A stretch of DNA of 64,000 nt from Rhizobium sp. S152 (GTDB lineage Bacteria > Pseudomonadota > Alphaproteobacteria > Rhizobiales > Rhizobiaceae), in NCBI RefSeq assembly GCF_030380735.1, contig NZ_JAUDRZ010000030.1:206035-270034 (forward strand), read 5' to 3'. The stretch's first letter is position 1. The number at the start of each line of letters is the position of its first letter. The notes under the pieces were generated by a model. It was not told the origin of the DNA, ran no database searches, and saw only the letters and a program-made list of their open reading frames with translations. Shown piece by piece: positions 24,836 to 34,673 of the stretch. A program made the translations under genes and the position numbers.

Positions 24836-26140
24836 GTGGATCAATCAGAAAGGCATGGCGGTCGGTTGTTTAAGAGGGTGAGACCCGCGAATGTGAGCGG
24901 CCGATTGCGGAGGATCTGGTTTGTCGGCCGGGTCGCTGGAATACGTGCAGCGACCGCCGCGGCGATCTGTTTTGCAGTGCCGGCCGTGTCGTCTGCCATC
25001 GATGGCGCCAGCCCTGAGCCACTCCTTGCTTATGGTGCGCGTATCGTCGGTGATGATGCCAGAACCCGAATCGTCATCGATTTCGATCGCGAGCCTGCCT
25101 TCTCCATTCACTATATTGCCAATCCGGAACGCATCGTCATCGACCTGCCGGCCACCGCCTTCGGTTTTCCCGCCGACGATCTCGGGGCGAGGGGACTGTT
25201 CAAGGACATCCGCTACGGCAAGATGGACGAGGACAGCGCCCGCATCGTTCTAACGACGAGCAAGCCCGCGAAGATGGCTGTCGCCAAGGTACAAGCCGAT
25301 GAAGGCGGCAAGGGACATCGCCTGGTGCTCGACGCGGAGATGACGGACAAGGCCACCGTTGCCGGATTGGTGAAGGCGCAATCCTGGAGCGATCCTGCGA
25401 GCGCCCAGACGACCAGCGCCATTCCGCAGCCCGCCCCCGCCGGCAGCGACTTCATCATCGCCGTCGACGCCGGCCACGGCGGCATCGATACCGGCGCCAT
25501 CGGCGTCGATACCAAGACCCAGGAAAAGGATGTCACGCTCGCCTTCGCAAAGGCGCTTGCCGACCGCCTCAATCGCGAACCCGGCATCAAGGCATTCCTG
25601 ACCCGTACCGATGATTCATTCCTGTCGCTGTCCGAGCGCGTGCAGATTTCTCGTCAGGCCCATGCCAGCCTCTTCATCTCGCTGCATGCCGATACGCTGA
25701 AGCAGAAAGATATCCGCGGCTCGACCGTCTACACGATCTCCGACAAGGCCTCCGACAAGCTCGCGGCCGATCTGGCCGATCGTGAAAACCTGTCCGACCA
25801 GATTGCCGGCAAGGAGACCGTAGCTGAGCCGCCCGAGGTGGCCGATATTCTGCTCGACCTGACGCGCCGCGAAACTCAGGCCTTCTCGATTTCGCTGGCC
25901 CAGAGCGTCCTGACATCCTTCAAGGATCAGGTCGGAACGATCAATAATCCGCATCGCCACGCTGGCTTCCGTGTTCTCCAGGCGCCCGATATGCCCTCGA
26001 TCCTTCTCGAGCTCGGCTTCCTTTCCAACAAGGAAGATGAGAAGCTTTTGCTCGACGAGACTTGGCGCCAGAAGATTGCGGATCTGTTGACCGATGCGGT
26101 GAAGCGCTATCGCACGTCTATGATGGCGAATGGCGGCTGA
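24836..26140 (+). CDS. amiC: N-acetylmuramoyl-L-alanine amidase (AmiC type)
   Basis: 434-residue periplasmic amidase that cuts the bond between MurNAc and the stem peptide, used for daughter-cell separation. It has a hydrophobic export signal (about residues 33-54, ending VSSA), an AMIN domain that targets septal murein (ARIVIDFDREPAFSI to TSKPAKM), and an Amidase_3 catalytic domain with zinc ligands in VDAGHGGIDTGAIG, the ISLHADT motif and Glu in SILLELGFLSNKED. Start uncertain: GTG at 24836 has a weak ribosome-binding site; a GTG at 24893 with GAGGGTGAG upstream is an alternative. Confidence 0.92.
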   Translation: MDQSERHGGRLFKRVRPANVSGRLRRIWFVGRVAGIRAATAAAICFAVPAVSSAIDGASPEPLLAYGARIVGDDARTRIVIDFDREPAFSIHYIANPERIVIDLPATAFGFPADDLGARGLFKDIRYGKMDEDSARIVLTTSKPAKMAVAKVQADEGGKGHRLVLDAEMTDKATVAGLVKAQSWSDPASAQTTSAIPQPAPAGSDFIIAVDAGHGGIDTGAIGVDTKTQEKDVTLAFAKALADRLNREPGIKAFLTRTDDSFLSLSERVQISRQAHASLFISLHADTLKQKDIRGSTVYTISDKASDKLAADLADRENLSDQIAGKETVAEPPEVADILLDLTRRETQAFSISLAQSVLTSFKDQVGTINNPHRHAGFRVLQAPDMPSILLELGFLSNKEDEKLLLDETWRQKIADLLTDAVKRYRTSMMANGG

Positions 26141-26151
26141 AGAATGACGTG

Positions 26152-26172
26152 GCCCCGGTGTCACACCGGGGC
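26152..26172 (+). terminator. hairpin after the amidase gene
   Basis: Perfect 9-bp stem GCCCCGGTG / CACCGGGGC with a 3-base loop, 12 bases after the stop. No T-tract follows. The remaining gap to 26381 holds no gene and presumably the mrcA promoter. Confidence 0.6.
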
Positions 26173-26381
26173 AGTAACGTCCTGTGCTCATTTGGGAATA
26201 GTGGTCGAAGCCCTATTTTACTCACATTCAGGCCATTACTCACCTGTATGTGTTCAGTCAAAACTGAATCGGCTTGTGGCGATAACGCTCATGGAGTAAG
26301 TCGCGCATCATGCAAAATAGCCCGATCCATGCGATAGTAACGTTCGCGCCGATCGATGTTTGAGATACCGGTAGCTTAGAT

Positions 26382-28829
26382 ATGATCAGACTTCTTGGAT
26401 ATTTCTTCGGCGTCGCCTGCGTCCTGTTTCTGGGCGTTGCAGGCGTCGTTGCCGTGTATTTGGCGACGATCACGAAGGATCTCCCCGACTATGCCGTGCT
26501 GAGCAGCTACGAGCCGCCGGTAACAACGCGCGTGCATGCCGGCAACGGGGCGCTGATGGCCGAATATGCCAAGGAGCGCCGCCTGTTCCTGCCGATCCAG
26601 GCCGTGCCCGACCGCGTCAAGGCTGCCTTTCTCTCCGCGGAGGACAAGAATTTCTACCAGCATCCCGGCATCGACGTCACCGGCTTCGGCCGCGCCGTCG
26701 TCGCCTACCTGACCGGCGGCCCGACCCAGGGTGGTTCGACGATCACACAGCAGGTGGCCAAAAACTTCCTGCTCTCGAGCGAACAGACGATGGAGCGCAA
26801 GGCCAAGGAAGCCATTCTCTCCTTCCGCATCGAGCAGGCCTACAGCAAGGACAAGATCCTCGAACTCTATCTGAACGAGATTTTCTTCGGCCTGAACTCC
26901 TACGGCATCGCCAGCGCTGCGCTCACATATTTCAACAAATCTGTCAACGAACTGACGATCGCCGACGCCGCCTATCTGGCCTCGTTGCCGAAGGGCCCGG
27001 CAAATTATCATCCTTTCCGTCATCCGGAGGCCGCTGTCACCCGCCGCAACTGGGTCATCGACCGCATGGTCGAGAATGGCTATGTCAGCCAATCGGATGG
27101 TGCTGAAGCCAAGAAGCAGCCGCTCGGCGTGACCGGCCGCAGCAGCGGCCCGTCGCTCTTCGCATCCGGCTATTTCGCCGAAGCGGTCCGTCGCCAGCTG
27201 ATCGACAAGTATGGCGAGAAAATGCTGTATGAAGGCGGCCTTTCCGTCCGTACGTCCTTCGACCCGCAACTGCAGGTCTTCGCCCGCAAGGCGCTACAGG
27301 ATGGCTTGATCACCTATGACGAGCGTCGCGGCTTCCATGGGCCGATCAAGGAGATCGACGCGACTGCCGACTGGGGCAAGGCGCTTGCCGATATTCCCGC
27401 TCTCTCCGACGTTCCTGAATGGCGGCTCGCCGTCGTTCTCGCGGTATCCGACGACAGCGTCGATATCGGCCTGCAGCCGGCCAAGGACAGCGCCGGCAAG
27501 ATTCCGGCGGAGCGCGAACGCGGCGTGATCGACGCGAAGAACATGCAGTGGGCCTATCGCTCGGCGACCGGCGGCAAGACCGCACGCTCGCCGCAGGGCG
27601 TTCTCTCCGCCGGCGATGTGGTCTTCGTCGAGCGCCTTGGCGACGACAACTCCTCATCCTACCGTCTGCGCCAACCGCCGAAGGTTGGCGGTGGTCTCGT
27701 GGCGATGGATCCGAAGACCGGCCGCGTTCTCGCCATGGTCGGCGGCTTCTCCTACGCCCAGTCGGAATTCAACCGCGCGACACAGGCGATGCGCCAGCCG
27801 GGCTCGTCCTTCAAACCCTTCGTTTACGCTGCCGCGATGGACAACGGTTACACGCCAGCGTCGGTGGTGAGCGACGATCCGCTCGAGATCCAGACCGGCA
27901 ACGGCCAGGTTTGGGCACCTGACAACTATGAAGGCGAGGGCGGTGGCGCCAACACGCTGCGCTTCGCCATCGAACATTCGCGCAACCGCATGACCGTGCG
28001 CCTTGCAAACGACCTCGGCATGAACGTCGTGGCTGAATATGCCGAGCGCTTCGGGATCTACGACAAGATGATGCCGGTTCTGGCGATGTCGCTTGGCTCC
28101 GGCGAGACGACGGTCCTGCGCATGGTCTCTGCCTATTCGGTCATCGCCAATGGCGGTAAGCAGATCAAGCCGACGCTCATCGACCGCATCCAGGACCGCT
28201 ACGGCAAGACCATCTTCAAGCACGAGGAACGTGTCTGCGAAGGCTGCAACGCCAGCGACTGGCAGAACCAGGAAGAGCCTAACGTCGTCGACAACCGCGA
28301 GACCGTTCTCGATCCGATGACCTCGTACCAGATCACCTCGATGATGCAGGGCGTCATCCAGCGTGGTACGGCGGCCGGCAAGGTCAAGCTCGGCGAGCGC
28401 GACGTCGCCGGCAAGACCGGCACGACCAATGATGAAAAGGATGCGTGGTTCGTGGGCTTTACCCCGGATCTGGTCGCTGGCCTCTACATCGGCTTCGATT
28501 CCCCGTCGACGCTTGGACGCGGCGGCACCGGCAGCTCGCTTTCGGCGCCTGTCTTCAACGAGTTCATGCAGGCGGCCGTCAAGGACATGCCGGTGTCCAA
28601 GTTTGTCATTCCCGCTGGCATGAACCTGATCCCGATCGACCGTAAGACCGGCATGGCCGCGATGGACGGCGATCCCAATACGATCATCGAAGCCTTCAAG
28701 CCGGGCACCGGCCCCGCCGACAGCTACTCCGTCATCGGCATGGACAACACCATGGCGCCGGAGGAAATCCTGAAAACCTCGCCGCAGGCCAATCAGGCGG
28801 TCCAATCGGGCGCGGGCGGCCTCTACTGA
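26382..28829 (+). CDS. mrcA: bifunctional penicillin-binding protein 1A
   Basis: 815-residue class A PBP that polymerises and cross-links peptidoglycan. It has one N-terminal membrane anchor (about 5-30), then a GT51 glycosyltransferase domain with catalytic Glu in AEDKNFYQHPGID, QGGSTITQQVAKNFLL and KEAILSFRIEQAYSKDKILE. A linker/OB domain and the transpeptidase follow: active Ser in GSSFKPFVYA, SRN in EHSRNRMTV, and KTG in AGKTGTTNDEKDAWFVGF. It follows the amidase, so two murein enzymes are adjacent; prfB comes next. Confidence 0.96.
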   Translation: MIRLLGYFFGVACVLFLGVAGVVAVYLATITKDLPDYAVLSSYEPPVTTRVHAGNGALMAEYAKERRLFLPIQAVPDRVKAAFLSAEDKNFYQHPGIDVTGFGRAVVAYLTGGPTQGGSTITQQVAKNFLLSSEQTMERKAKEAILSFRIEQAYSKDKILELYLNEIFFGLNSYGIASAALTYFNKSVNELTIADAAYLASLPKGPANYHPFRHPEAAVTRRNWVIDRMVENGYVSQSDGAEAKKQPLGVTGRSSGPSLFASGYFAEAVRRQLIDKYGEKMLYEGGLSVRTSFDPQLQVFARKALQDGLITYDERRGFHGPIKEIDATADWGKALADIPALSDVPEWRLAVVLAVSDDSVDIGLQPAKDSAGKIPAERERGVIDAKNMQWAYRSATGGKTARSPQGVLSAGDVVFVERLGDDNSSSYRLRQPPKVGGGLVAMDPKTGRVLAMVGGFSYAQSEFNRATQAMRQPGSSFKPFVYAAAMDNGYTPASVVSDDPLEIQTGNGQVWAPDNYEGEGGGANTLRFAIEHSRNRMTVRLANDLGMNVVAEYAERFGIYDKMMPVLAMSLGSGETTVLRMVSAYSVIANGGKQIKPTLIDRIQDRYGKTIFKHEERVCEGCNASDWQNQEEPNVVDNRETVLDPMTSYQITSMMQGVIQRGTAAGKVKLGERDVAGKTGTTNDEKDAWFVGFTPDLVAGLYIGFDSPSTLGRGGTGSSLSAPVFNEFMQAAVKDMPVSKFVIPAGMNLIPIDRKTGMAAMDGDPNTIIEAFKPGTGPADSYSVIGMDNTMAPEEILKTSPQANQAVQSGAGGLY

Positions 28830-28928
28830 TCATTCCGGCAACAGTCTGTGGCGGCCGCGGTCTTTACATCCGCGACCGCCACAACTATTTGACGGGCGAC
28901 TTTCATAGCAACGCAAAGAAGCGGAAAA

Positions 28929-30060
28929 ATGCGAGCGGAAATCCAGAACGTAGTCGATGAAACCAAGCAGGCTATCACCCTGCTGAGGAGGCATCTTTGA
29001 CTGGGACCAGGCGGTAAGACGACTGGACTGGTTGAACAACAAGGCAGAGGACCCGAACCTCTGGAACGATGCAACCGAAGCACAGAAGCTGATGCGCGAG
29101 CGCCAGCAACTGGATGACGGCATCAACGGCGTCAAGCGCTTCGAACAGCAGATGAAAGACAACATCGAGCTGATCGAGATGGGTGAGGACGAAGGCGACG
29201 AGGCCATCGTCAAGGAAGCCGAAGACGCTCTGAAGGCGTTGAAGGCGGAAGCCGCGCGCCAGCAGGTCGAGGCCATGCTGTCGGGCGAAGCCGACAGCAA
29301 CGACACCTATCTCGAAGTGCACTCGGGTGCCGGCGGTACCGAAAGCCAGGACTGGGCGAACATGCTTTTGCGCATGTACACCCGCTGGGCCGAACGCTCG
29401 AAGTTCAAGGTCGAACTGCTCGAAGTCCATGACGGTGAAGAAGCCGGCATCAAGTCGGCGACGCTGCTCGTCAAGGGTCACAATGCCTATGGCTGGCTGA
29501 AGACCGAATCGGGCGTTCACCGCCTGGTGCGTATCTCGCCCTATGACAGCAACGCCCGTCGCCACACCTCGTTCTCGTCCATCTGGGTCTACCCGGTCAT
29601 CGACGACTCGATCCAGATCGACATCAACGAAAGCGACTGCCGCATCGACACCTACCGCTCGTCGGGCGCCGGCGGTCAGCACGTCAACACGACCGATTCC
29701 GCCGTCCGCATCACTCACATGCCCTCGGGCATCGTTGTTCAGTGCCAGCAGGAACGCTCGCAGCATAAGAACCGCGCCAAGGCTTGGGACATGCTGCGCG
29801 CGCGTCTCTATGAAGCCGAACTGAAGAAACGCGAAGACGCCGCCAATGCGGAAGCCGCCTCCAAATCCGACATCGGCTGGGGCCACCAGATCCGCTCCTA
29901 CGTTCTGCAGCCCTATCAGCTCGTCAAGGACCTGCGCACCGGCGTGACCAGCACGGCACCTGATGATGTTCTTGATGGCGAACTCGACGACTTTATGGAG
30001 GCGGCGCTCGCGCACCGCATCAGCGGCAAGCCCGATGCCGTTGTCGACGATGTCGACTGA
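28929..30060 (+). CDS. prfB: peptide chain release factor 2, programmed +1 frameshift
   Basis: Release factor that reads UAA and UGA. The ATG at 28929 opens a 23-codon zero frame ending CAT CTT TGA, preceded by an internal AGGAGG; +1 slippage on CTT at 28995-28997 skips T28998 and continues GAC TGG GAC to 30060, giving 376 residues. This is the classic autoregulatory frameshift: low RF2 makes ribosomes pause at the UGA and shift. The GGQ hydrolysis motif is in GAGGQHVNTTDS. The stop-recognition tripeptide reads SPY (ISPYDSNARRHTSF) where E. coli has SPF. The gene ends in TGA, one of its own codons. Confidence 0.96.
28985..29001 (+). promoter_or_regulatory. RF2 frameshift site
   Basis: AGGAGG at about 28986-28991, then CAT, then the slippery CTTTGAC at 28995-29001. 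The short spacing between the internal Shine-Dalgarno and the CTT codon is the known stimulator of +1 slippage. Confidence 0.93.
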
Positions 30061-30078
30061 TCCGCATTCGCAACCATG

Positions 30079-30104
30079 AAAAAGGCCCCGATCGGGGCCT
30101 TTTT
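30079..30104. terminator. bidirectional terminator between prfB and the secreted protein gene
   Basis: Perfect 26-base palindrome: five A, GGCCCCGA, then TCGGGGCC and five T. It works equally on both strands and lies between convergent genes. Confidence 0.93.
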
Positions 30105-30124
30105 CATGTCTCCAGCGATGCGGT

Positions 30125-30664
30125 CTAGTGGCCGGCCTTGTCCACGCTGACTTCGCCGAATTCGTCGATGATAACCGTCCAGCTCTCCGAATCGGCATCC
30201 GGATCGGTCTTCAGGTGCACCATAGCGAAAAGCCCCGGTTCCTTGATCATCCCACCCGAACTTTCGGGGCGGATGTCGGTAACATAGGGTTTGAGATCGT
30301 TGATCTCCTGAACCTCGACCGTCGACAAAATGGAAGGTCCGTCTTCATTTTGCGCGATCTGCTGCAGATAGATTTTCGCGGTGCGGTCGGCCTGGCGAAC
30401 GGCGAAGAGCTTGTAATAGCCGTGCCGGGGAGCGGTCTTGATGGCGGTAGGTGCGGCCGATGCCTTTTCCAAGCCACCGGTCTCGTTGGCTTGTGGCGCA
30501 TGTTGAACCGCGGGAGCGCCGCCATCATCTTCCCAATAGCCCGTGCTGGTCGCAAACAGAATGGAGGCCGGCAATATCGCATCCTCGGCGGAACCCGCGT
30601 GTGCCGCACCGATAGCCCATCCGCTCAGCGCGAGCGCGAAAAGTGCCCTTCGATAGAACGCCAT
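30125..30664 (-). CDS. secreted hypothetical protein
   Basis: 179 residues with a clear signal peptide (ALFALALSGWAIGAAHA, cleavage before GSAED). The mature part has a GYYKLFAVRQADRTAKIYLQ segment and an IIDEFGEVSVDK end, looking like a small beta-rich periplasmic protein. Family not recognised. It begins 3 bases after the nadK stop, so it is the downstream gene of a nadK operon. Confidence 0.75.
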   Translation of the reverse strand: MAFYRRALFALALSGWAIGAAHAGSAEDAILPASILFATSTGYWEDDGGAPAVQHAPQANETGGLEKASAAPTAIKTAPRHGYYKLFAVRQADRTAKIYLQQIAQNEDGPSILSTVEVQEINDLKPYVTDIRPESSGGMIKEPGLFAMVHLKTDPDADSESWTVIIDEFGEVSVDKAGH

Positions 30665-30667
30665 ACG

Positions 30668-31441
30668 TCAATCCTCAAATTGTTCGGCAAGGATACGGTC
30701 CGACCAGGAGCGGTCGGGATCGGACAGGATGCGGGCCGTCATGTGCTCCGACTGCGCGATCCTGACATGCAGAACCGATTTGACTTCGTTGTTATCGGCA
30801 ACCGCGTTCACCGGCCGTTTCTCTGCTTCGAGAATGTGGATGTCGACGGTCACCTTGTTCGGCAATAGCGCGCCGCGCCAGCGCCGGGGGCGATAGGCGC
30901 TGACCGGAGTCATAGCAAGCAGGGGAGCGTCTAGCGGCAGGATCGGCCCATGGGCGGACAAATTATAGGCCGTCGATCCCGCAGGCGTTGCCACCATCAA
31001 TCCGTCGCAGATCAACTCTTCAAGCCGGACCACGCCATCGACCTCTACGCGCAGCTTGGCTGCCTGGTAGGATTGCCGGAAGAGCGAAACTTCGTTGATC
31101 GCCAGCGCCGAGGAATTAGTCCCGTCAAAATTTGCGGTCGTCATCTGCAGCGGCCGGAAGACGTTCTCGACCGCATTCTCGATCCGCTCGCGCAGCTTGT
31201 CGGTGCGATAGTCGTTCATCAGAAATCCGACTGAGCCTCGGTTCATCCCATAAACCAGCTTCCCGGAGTTGATCGTGCCGTGCAGCGTCTGCAGCATGAA
31301 ACCGTCACCGCCGAGCGCGACGATCACATCGGCTTCCTCTGCTGGAACGTCGCCATAGATTCGAATCAACTCCTCACGCGCCGCAAGCGCCTCCGTCGCC
31401 GGAGAGGCGAGAAACGATAGCGTCAGCAATGAATCAGCCAT
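30668..31441 (-). CDS. nadK: NAD kinase
   Basis: 257-residue cytosolic enzyme that phosphorylates NAD to NADP. The family motif GGDG is in VIVALGGDGFMLQTLH, followed by YGMNRGSVGFLMND, the NE/S motif in LAINEVSLFRQS and the glycine-rich TPAGSTAYNLSAHGPI. The length fits the short bacterial form. First gene of a two-gene unit with the secreted protein. Confidence 0.95.
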   Translation of the reverse strand: MADSLLTLSFLASPATEALAAREELIRIYGDVPAEEADVIVALGGDGFMLQTLHGTINSGKLVYGMNRGSVGFLMNDYRTDKLRERIENAVENVFRPLQMTTANFDGTNSSALAINEVSLFRQSYQAAKLRVEVDGVVRLEELICDGLMVATPAGSTAYNLSAHGPILPLDAPLLAMTPVSAYRPRRWRGALLPNKVTVDIHILEAEKRPVNAVADNNEVKSVLHVRIAQSEHMTARILSDPDRSWSDRILAEQFED

Positions 31442-31528
31442 GCAATACCCTTGTCGTCTTCAAAACGCATGAAATGGTGAACCTGAAATTGCCAGGCGGG
31501 CGATAGCAGCCGTTTCTATCTGCAAAGT

Positions 31529-33085
31529 CTAGTCATCTTTGTGAAGCCACACGTAATTAAGCCGGTACCGGTCGCTGTCCCTGCCGAAATTGTAGGGAGC
31601 CTCGACCGTTTCGACGACAGGATTCGGCACGGAGACCTCTGGCACGACCTGCGCAAGCCAGCGTGGGATGGCCTTGTCGCTCTCGCTGCGGGGCTTCCAC
31701 ACAACGAGGATGGGGTAATTGAGTGGGACATCCGAGCCGATCGGGCCCGCTGTGCGGACAGGCAGCTTCGGCAACTGCATGTGGATATTGCCTGCGAGGT
31801 GTACATCCTCGGTGATCACGGAACCGGGCATTTGCTTCGAGGTCAGTTGCTTTACCAAGTCAGCCATCGGCAGATTGATGTTTGTGTAATCGCCTGTATA
31901 TCGAGCGACGATCACGCTACGTGCCGCAAGCGGGATCAGCGTTATGATCATCAAAACCGGAAACACCGGCCGCAGTCGCCGGAGGCCAGCCGATAGGTCG
32001 ATGTTCGCGGCGCGCATCTTCGCGAAAAGGTAGAGCGGCACGATGACGAGGAACGGATTGAGCCACCGCTCGGTAATATGCGTGGCGCCTGTGATCATGA
32101 TGATCGCGACAATCATCAACAGGCTGATGAGGACGATCCGCTCGATCAGCCTCGTCAGCTGATCACTGGCCCGCATGATCGCCAGACTGTCGCGTCGGAA
32201 GGCGAGAAGAAAAATAACGACTGTCAGCGCGCAGTAGGCGAGCGTCGCACGCAGCAGTGAAACTATGCCTCGGATCGTCTGCTCAAAAAGGTTGAGGCTC
32301 TTGTCGAGCTCCATCTTTCCGAGTGTTTGAGCCGAGGCGCTATCGAAGTTCCCGATCAGCCAGATGGCATGTGGTGCAACGATCACCAGCGCGACCCCAA
32401 TTGCCGGCAGCATTCGCCAATCCAGGAGTTTTCGCCGCCAGTTGGAATCGAATAGCAGCGCCAGACAGATGGCTATTGGCAGGATTGCAAAGTTATACTT
32501 GCAAATCACACCGATACCGCTTGCGATCCCGATCAGCAGGTAGCTCAGCAGGCTTGGTCGCATCAGGGTGCGGAAAACACCGTAAAACAGCAGCGACGTC
32601 GCGGTCAGCACGGCGACTGTGTGCGTCAGATCCTGCTGTGGCATGTAGGAGATTTGCGGTAGCGTCAGCAGGGAAAGCATGGCGAAGGCCGCCAAGGAAC
32701 GACTGCGCAGCACCTCGTAGGCCGCCAGGCCGTAGAGGATGTAGCAGATGAAGAGCATTGCGAACTTGGTGCCCGACAGCGACCACATGGAAAGGCCGAT
32801 GATCGAGACAACGATCGCCTGGATCCAATTATAGAACGGCGGCTGCGGCCCATATCCGGCGAGCATGAACTGCGACAGGAAGGACTGCTCGGCCTCGTCA
32901 AGAAGGAGCGACCACGGAAGGAGCGCGCGCACGGCGACAGTCAGGAGCAGATAGAGGGCAAGCAACAGACTTGCGTTGCGGATGTTCTTAGTAACCACCG
33001 CGAGAACGCCACGATCCATTTCGTGGGGTTTGGTCGCGCCAACGGCACGACGGGGGTGATCATCAACACTAGGGTCTATTGGCAA
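31529..33085 (-). CDS. GT39/ArnT-like membrane glycosyltransferase (PMT_2)
   Basis: 518-residue integral membrane protein with about ten hydrophobic spans. The first periplasmic loop carries LLLDEAEQSFLSQFML, with the acidic pair seen in polyprenyl-phosphate-sugar-dependent transferases (ArnT/PMT family). PQPPFYNW in the next segment is also typical. The C-terminal periplasmic part is smaller. It probably transfers a sugar from a lipid carrier to an envelope glycan. The TTG at 33085 has GGAG upstream; an ATG at 33019 is an alternative. Acceptor unknown. Confidence 0.82.
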   Translation of the reverse strand: MPIDPSVDDHPRRAVGATKPHEMDRGVLAVVTKNIRNASLLLALYLLLTVAVRALLPWSLLLDEAEQSFLSQFMLAGYGPQPPFYNWIQAIVVSIIGLSMWSLSGTKFAMLFICYILYGLAAYEVLRSRSLAAFAMLSLLTLPQISYMPQQDLTHTVAVLTATSLLFYGVFRTLMRPSLLSYLLIGIASGIGVICKYNFAILPIAICLALLFDSNWRRKLLDWRMLPAIGVALVIVAPHAIWLIGNFDSASAQTLGKMELDKSLNLFEQTIRGIVSLLRATLAYCALTVVIFLLAFRRDSLAIMRASDQLTRLIERIVLISLLMIVAIIMITGATHITERWLNPFLVIVPLYLFAKMRAANIDLSAGLRRLRPVFPVLMIITLIPLAARSVIVARYTGDYTNINLPMADLVKQLTSKQMPGSVITEDVHLAGNIHMQLPKLPVRTAGPIGSDVPLNYPILVVWKPRSESDKAIPRWLAQVVPEVSVPNPVVETVEAPYNFGRDSDRYRLNYVWLHKDD

Positions 33086-33227
33086 ACAGGAGCTCCGAAG
33101 ACAGATTCGTGTGTAACACCGCGAAGCCTGGCAGTGTGGAGCTCTCTATATAGCGATTATGCACGAAGAGCGAGGCGCTTAGGGCAAGGGCGCCGGACCA
33201 TTTTCCACGCCCGGCCAAGAAGGCGGA

Positions 33228-34391
33228 TTACCGTTTCGTCTGCTGCGCGCGCCGTCTGCCGGCGCGTTCTTCCCGATGTGAGTCTATCTGCTGCTTGATA
33301 TGCCACCACTTTGCTATCGCGGCGCCACTCAGATTCTGAGGGATATAATAACTCATTATATCCGTCTTGGCATTTCGCGACCATTGCAACTTGAATGCCT
33401 CGCTGCCGATTCCGAATTCGACGTTGAGGCGTTTATCGAACGCACCTCGCATTATAAACTCATCGAGGACCAAGCCAGGCGAATACTTTGCATATTTCGG
33501 ATCAGCGTGGAAACCAGCGATAATTCCGTCCACATGCGATAGGCAAAACGACGCGACGTTGGCTGCGATCGGCTGATTGTCGATGAGTATTGCGTATATT
33601 TTGGTCTTCGCGGTGCTTGCCGGATCCGTTGCCCAGCCGATGAGAAATCTACGGTAGGCGTCGGACGTCAACCAGTTGCCGTTCTTGCCCACGCGTTCGC
33701 CCCAAAGCCGCTTCTGGCCAAACATCCAATCGAGCAGTTGCGCGGCATAGGTCGGATCCGCAACCGGATCGATCTCCACCACCTCAAATCTGCCCATCTC
33801 AGCTAGCTTCTTCCGCTTTCTGTTAAGTTGCTGCTTTGAATTTATTCCTGATTTTTCAATAAATTGGCTCCAGTCGGTTTGGTTATGGAAATCGGCAAAG
33901 GGAGCGATGTTCGCATCGCGGCCGATGTGTCGCTTGGATTGAATCTGCAACTCCAGCGCCGATCCGACCACCACATGGGGCATGTCGATGATGCATGCTT
34001 GAGAAGATTTTTCGATCGTTGACCAAGCAAGCCGGATATTTTGCCGAACGTCGGAATCTGGATCGACCAAGACATCAGTAATCTTCACGCTGTTCGGACT
34101 CAGCGGGCGCACGATCCAAAAAGGCCCTCTGCGATATCGTACTAGCGGGAACACAAGCGACATCTGGCCTGCTTCATACACGACGACGCAGAACAGTGAA
34201 TGCCCGTTCGGACGGGCAACTTCATTCCAGCTATGCAAGGTAAGTGAGTAGGTTTGAAAAACCGAGCCCTTGGCTTTGAACCACAGGTTATTCCAGTCAT
34301 TCTCCAATGCTGCCATCTTCGAAGCATCGGTAATGACAGTGCAGACCCTATCGCGCGGTTCGAAATGTCTTAAAGTCATATTCTTTTCCAT
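33228..34391 (-). CDS. CelD-like acyltransferase (second copy in window)
   Basis: 387-residue protein of the Acetyltransf_6/FemAB-like group. It shows the basic helix (KQQLNRKRKKLAEMGRFEVV), LLDWMFGQKRLWGERVGK and the C-terminal VEFGIGSEAFKLQWSRN block equivalent to FDFGLGDQGYKRSW of the protein at 18336-19571. Its DNA is noticeably less GC-rich than its neighbours and it is flanked by AT-rich gaps, suggesting later acquisition. It is upstream of the GT39-like gene on the same strand, so both may modify one envelope glycan. Confidence 0.8.
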   Translation of the reverse strand: MEKNMTLRHFEPRDRVCTVITDASKMAALENDWNNLWFKAKGSVFQTYSLTLHSWNEVARPNGHSLFCVVVYEAGQMSLVFPLVRYRRGPFWIVRPLSPNSVKITDVLVDPDSDVRQNIRLAWSTIEKSSQACIIDMPHVVVGSALELQIQSKRHIGRDANIAPFADFHNQTDWSQFIEKSGINSKQQLNRKRKKLAEMGRFEVVEIDPVADPTYAAQLLDWMFGQKRLWGERVGKNGNWLTSDAYRRFLIGWATDPASTAKTKIYAILIDNQPIAANVASFCLSHVDGIIAGFHADPKYAKYSPGLVLDEFIMRGAFDKRLNVEFGIGSEAFKLQWSRNAKTDIMSYYIPQNLSGAAIAKWWHIKQQIDSHREERAGRRRAQQTKR

Positions 34392-34406
34392 GGGCGGTAA
34401 AAGTAT

Positions 34407-34435
34407 TATTCAATTATATATTCCGCTCATGTCAA
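34407..34435 (-). promoter_or_regulatory. candidate promoter of the CelD-like gene
   Basis: On the minus strand a perfect TTGACA (34435-34430) is followed after 17 bases by TGAATA (34412-34407) in an AT-rich stretch. The -35 is good; the -10 is poor. Confidence 0.4.
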
Positions 34436-34635
34436 GTTTTTATAAAGTATATCCGGCACCTTCAACTTTTGTTGAAGTGCTTGATAAGGGCAGGAAGTCG
34501 TGCTTGTCGGTGGGGCCGGTCGATATTTTATCTCTTCTTCCGGGCTTGAGGAAATGCTGAGGAAGAGTTGTGCATTGCGCCGGCTGCGCAGTCGGTGATC
34601 ACGATCGTGATGCAAAGCTATAAAAGCTTTATGCT

Positions 34636-34664
34636 GCTCGCTGCCGGAACACCCGGCAGCGAGC
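34636..34664 (-). terminator. terminator of the aldehyde dehydrogenase gene
   Basis: Perfect 12-bp stem GCTCGCTGCCGG / CCGGCAGCGAGC with loop AACAC, 10 bases after the ALDH stop. The T-run on the minus strand is interrupted (AGCATAAAGCTTTTATA). The gap from 34392 to here has no other gene. Confidence 0.75.
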
Positions 34665-34673
34665 GCAATTGTC

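Noticed and set aside
28929..29001. Sequencing error or disrupted prfB
   Set aside because: The CTT TGA C context with upstream AGGAGG is the known programmed frameshift site of RF2.
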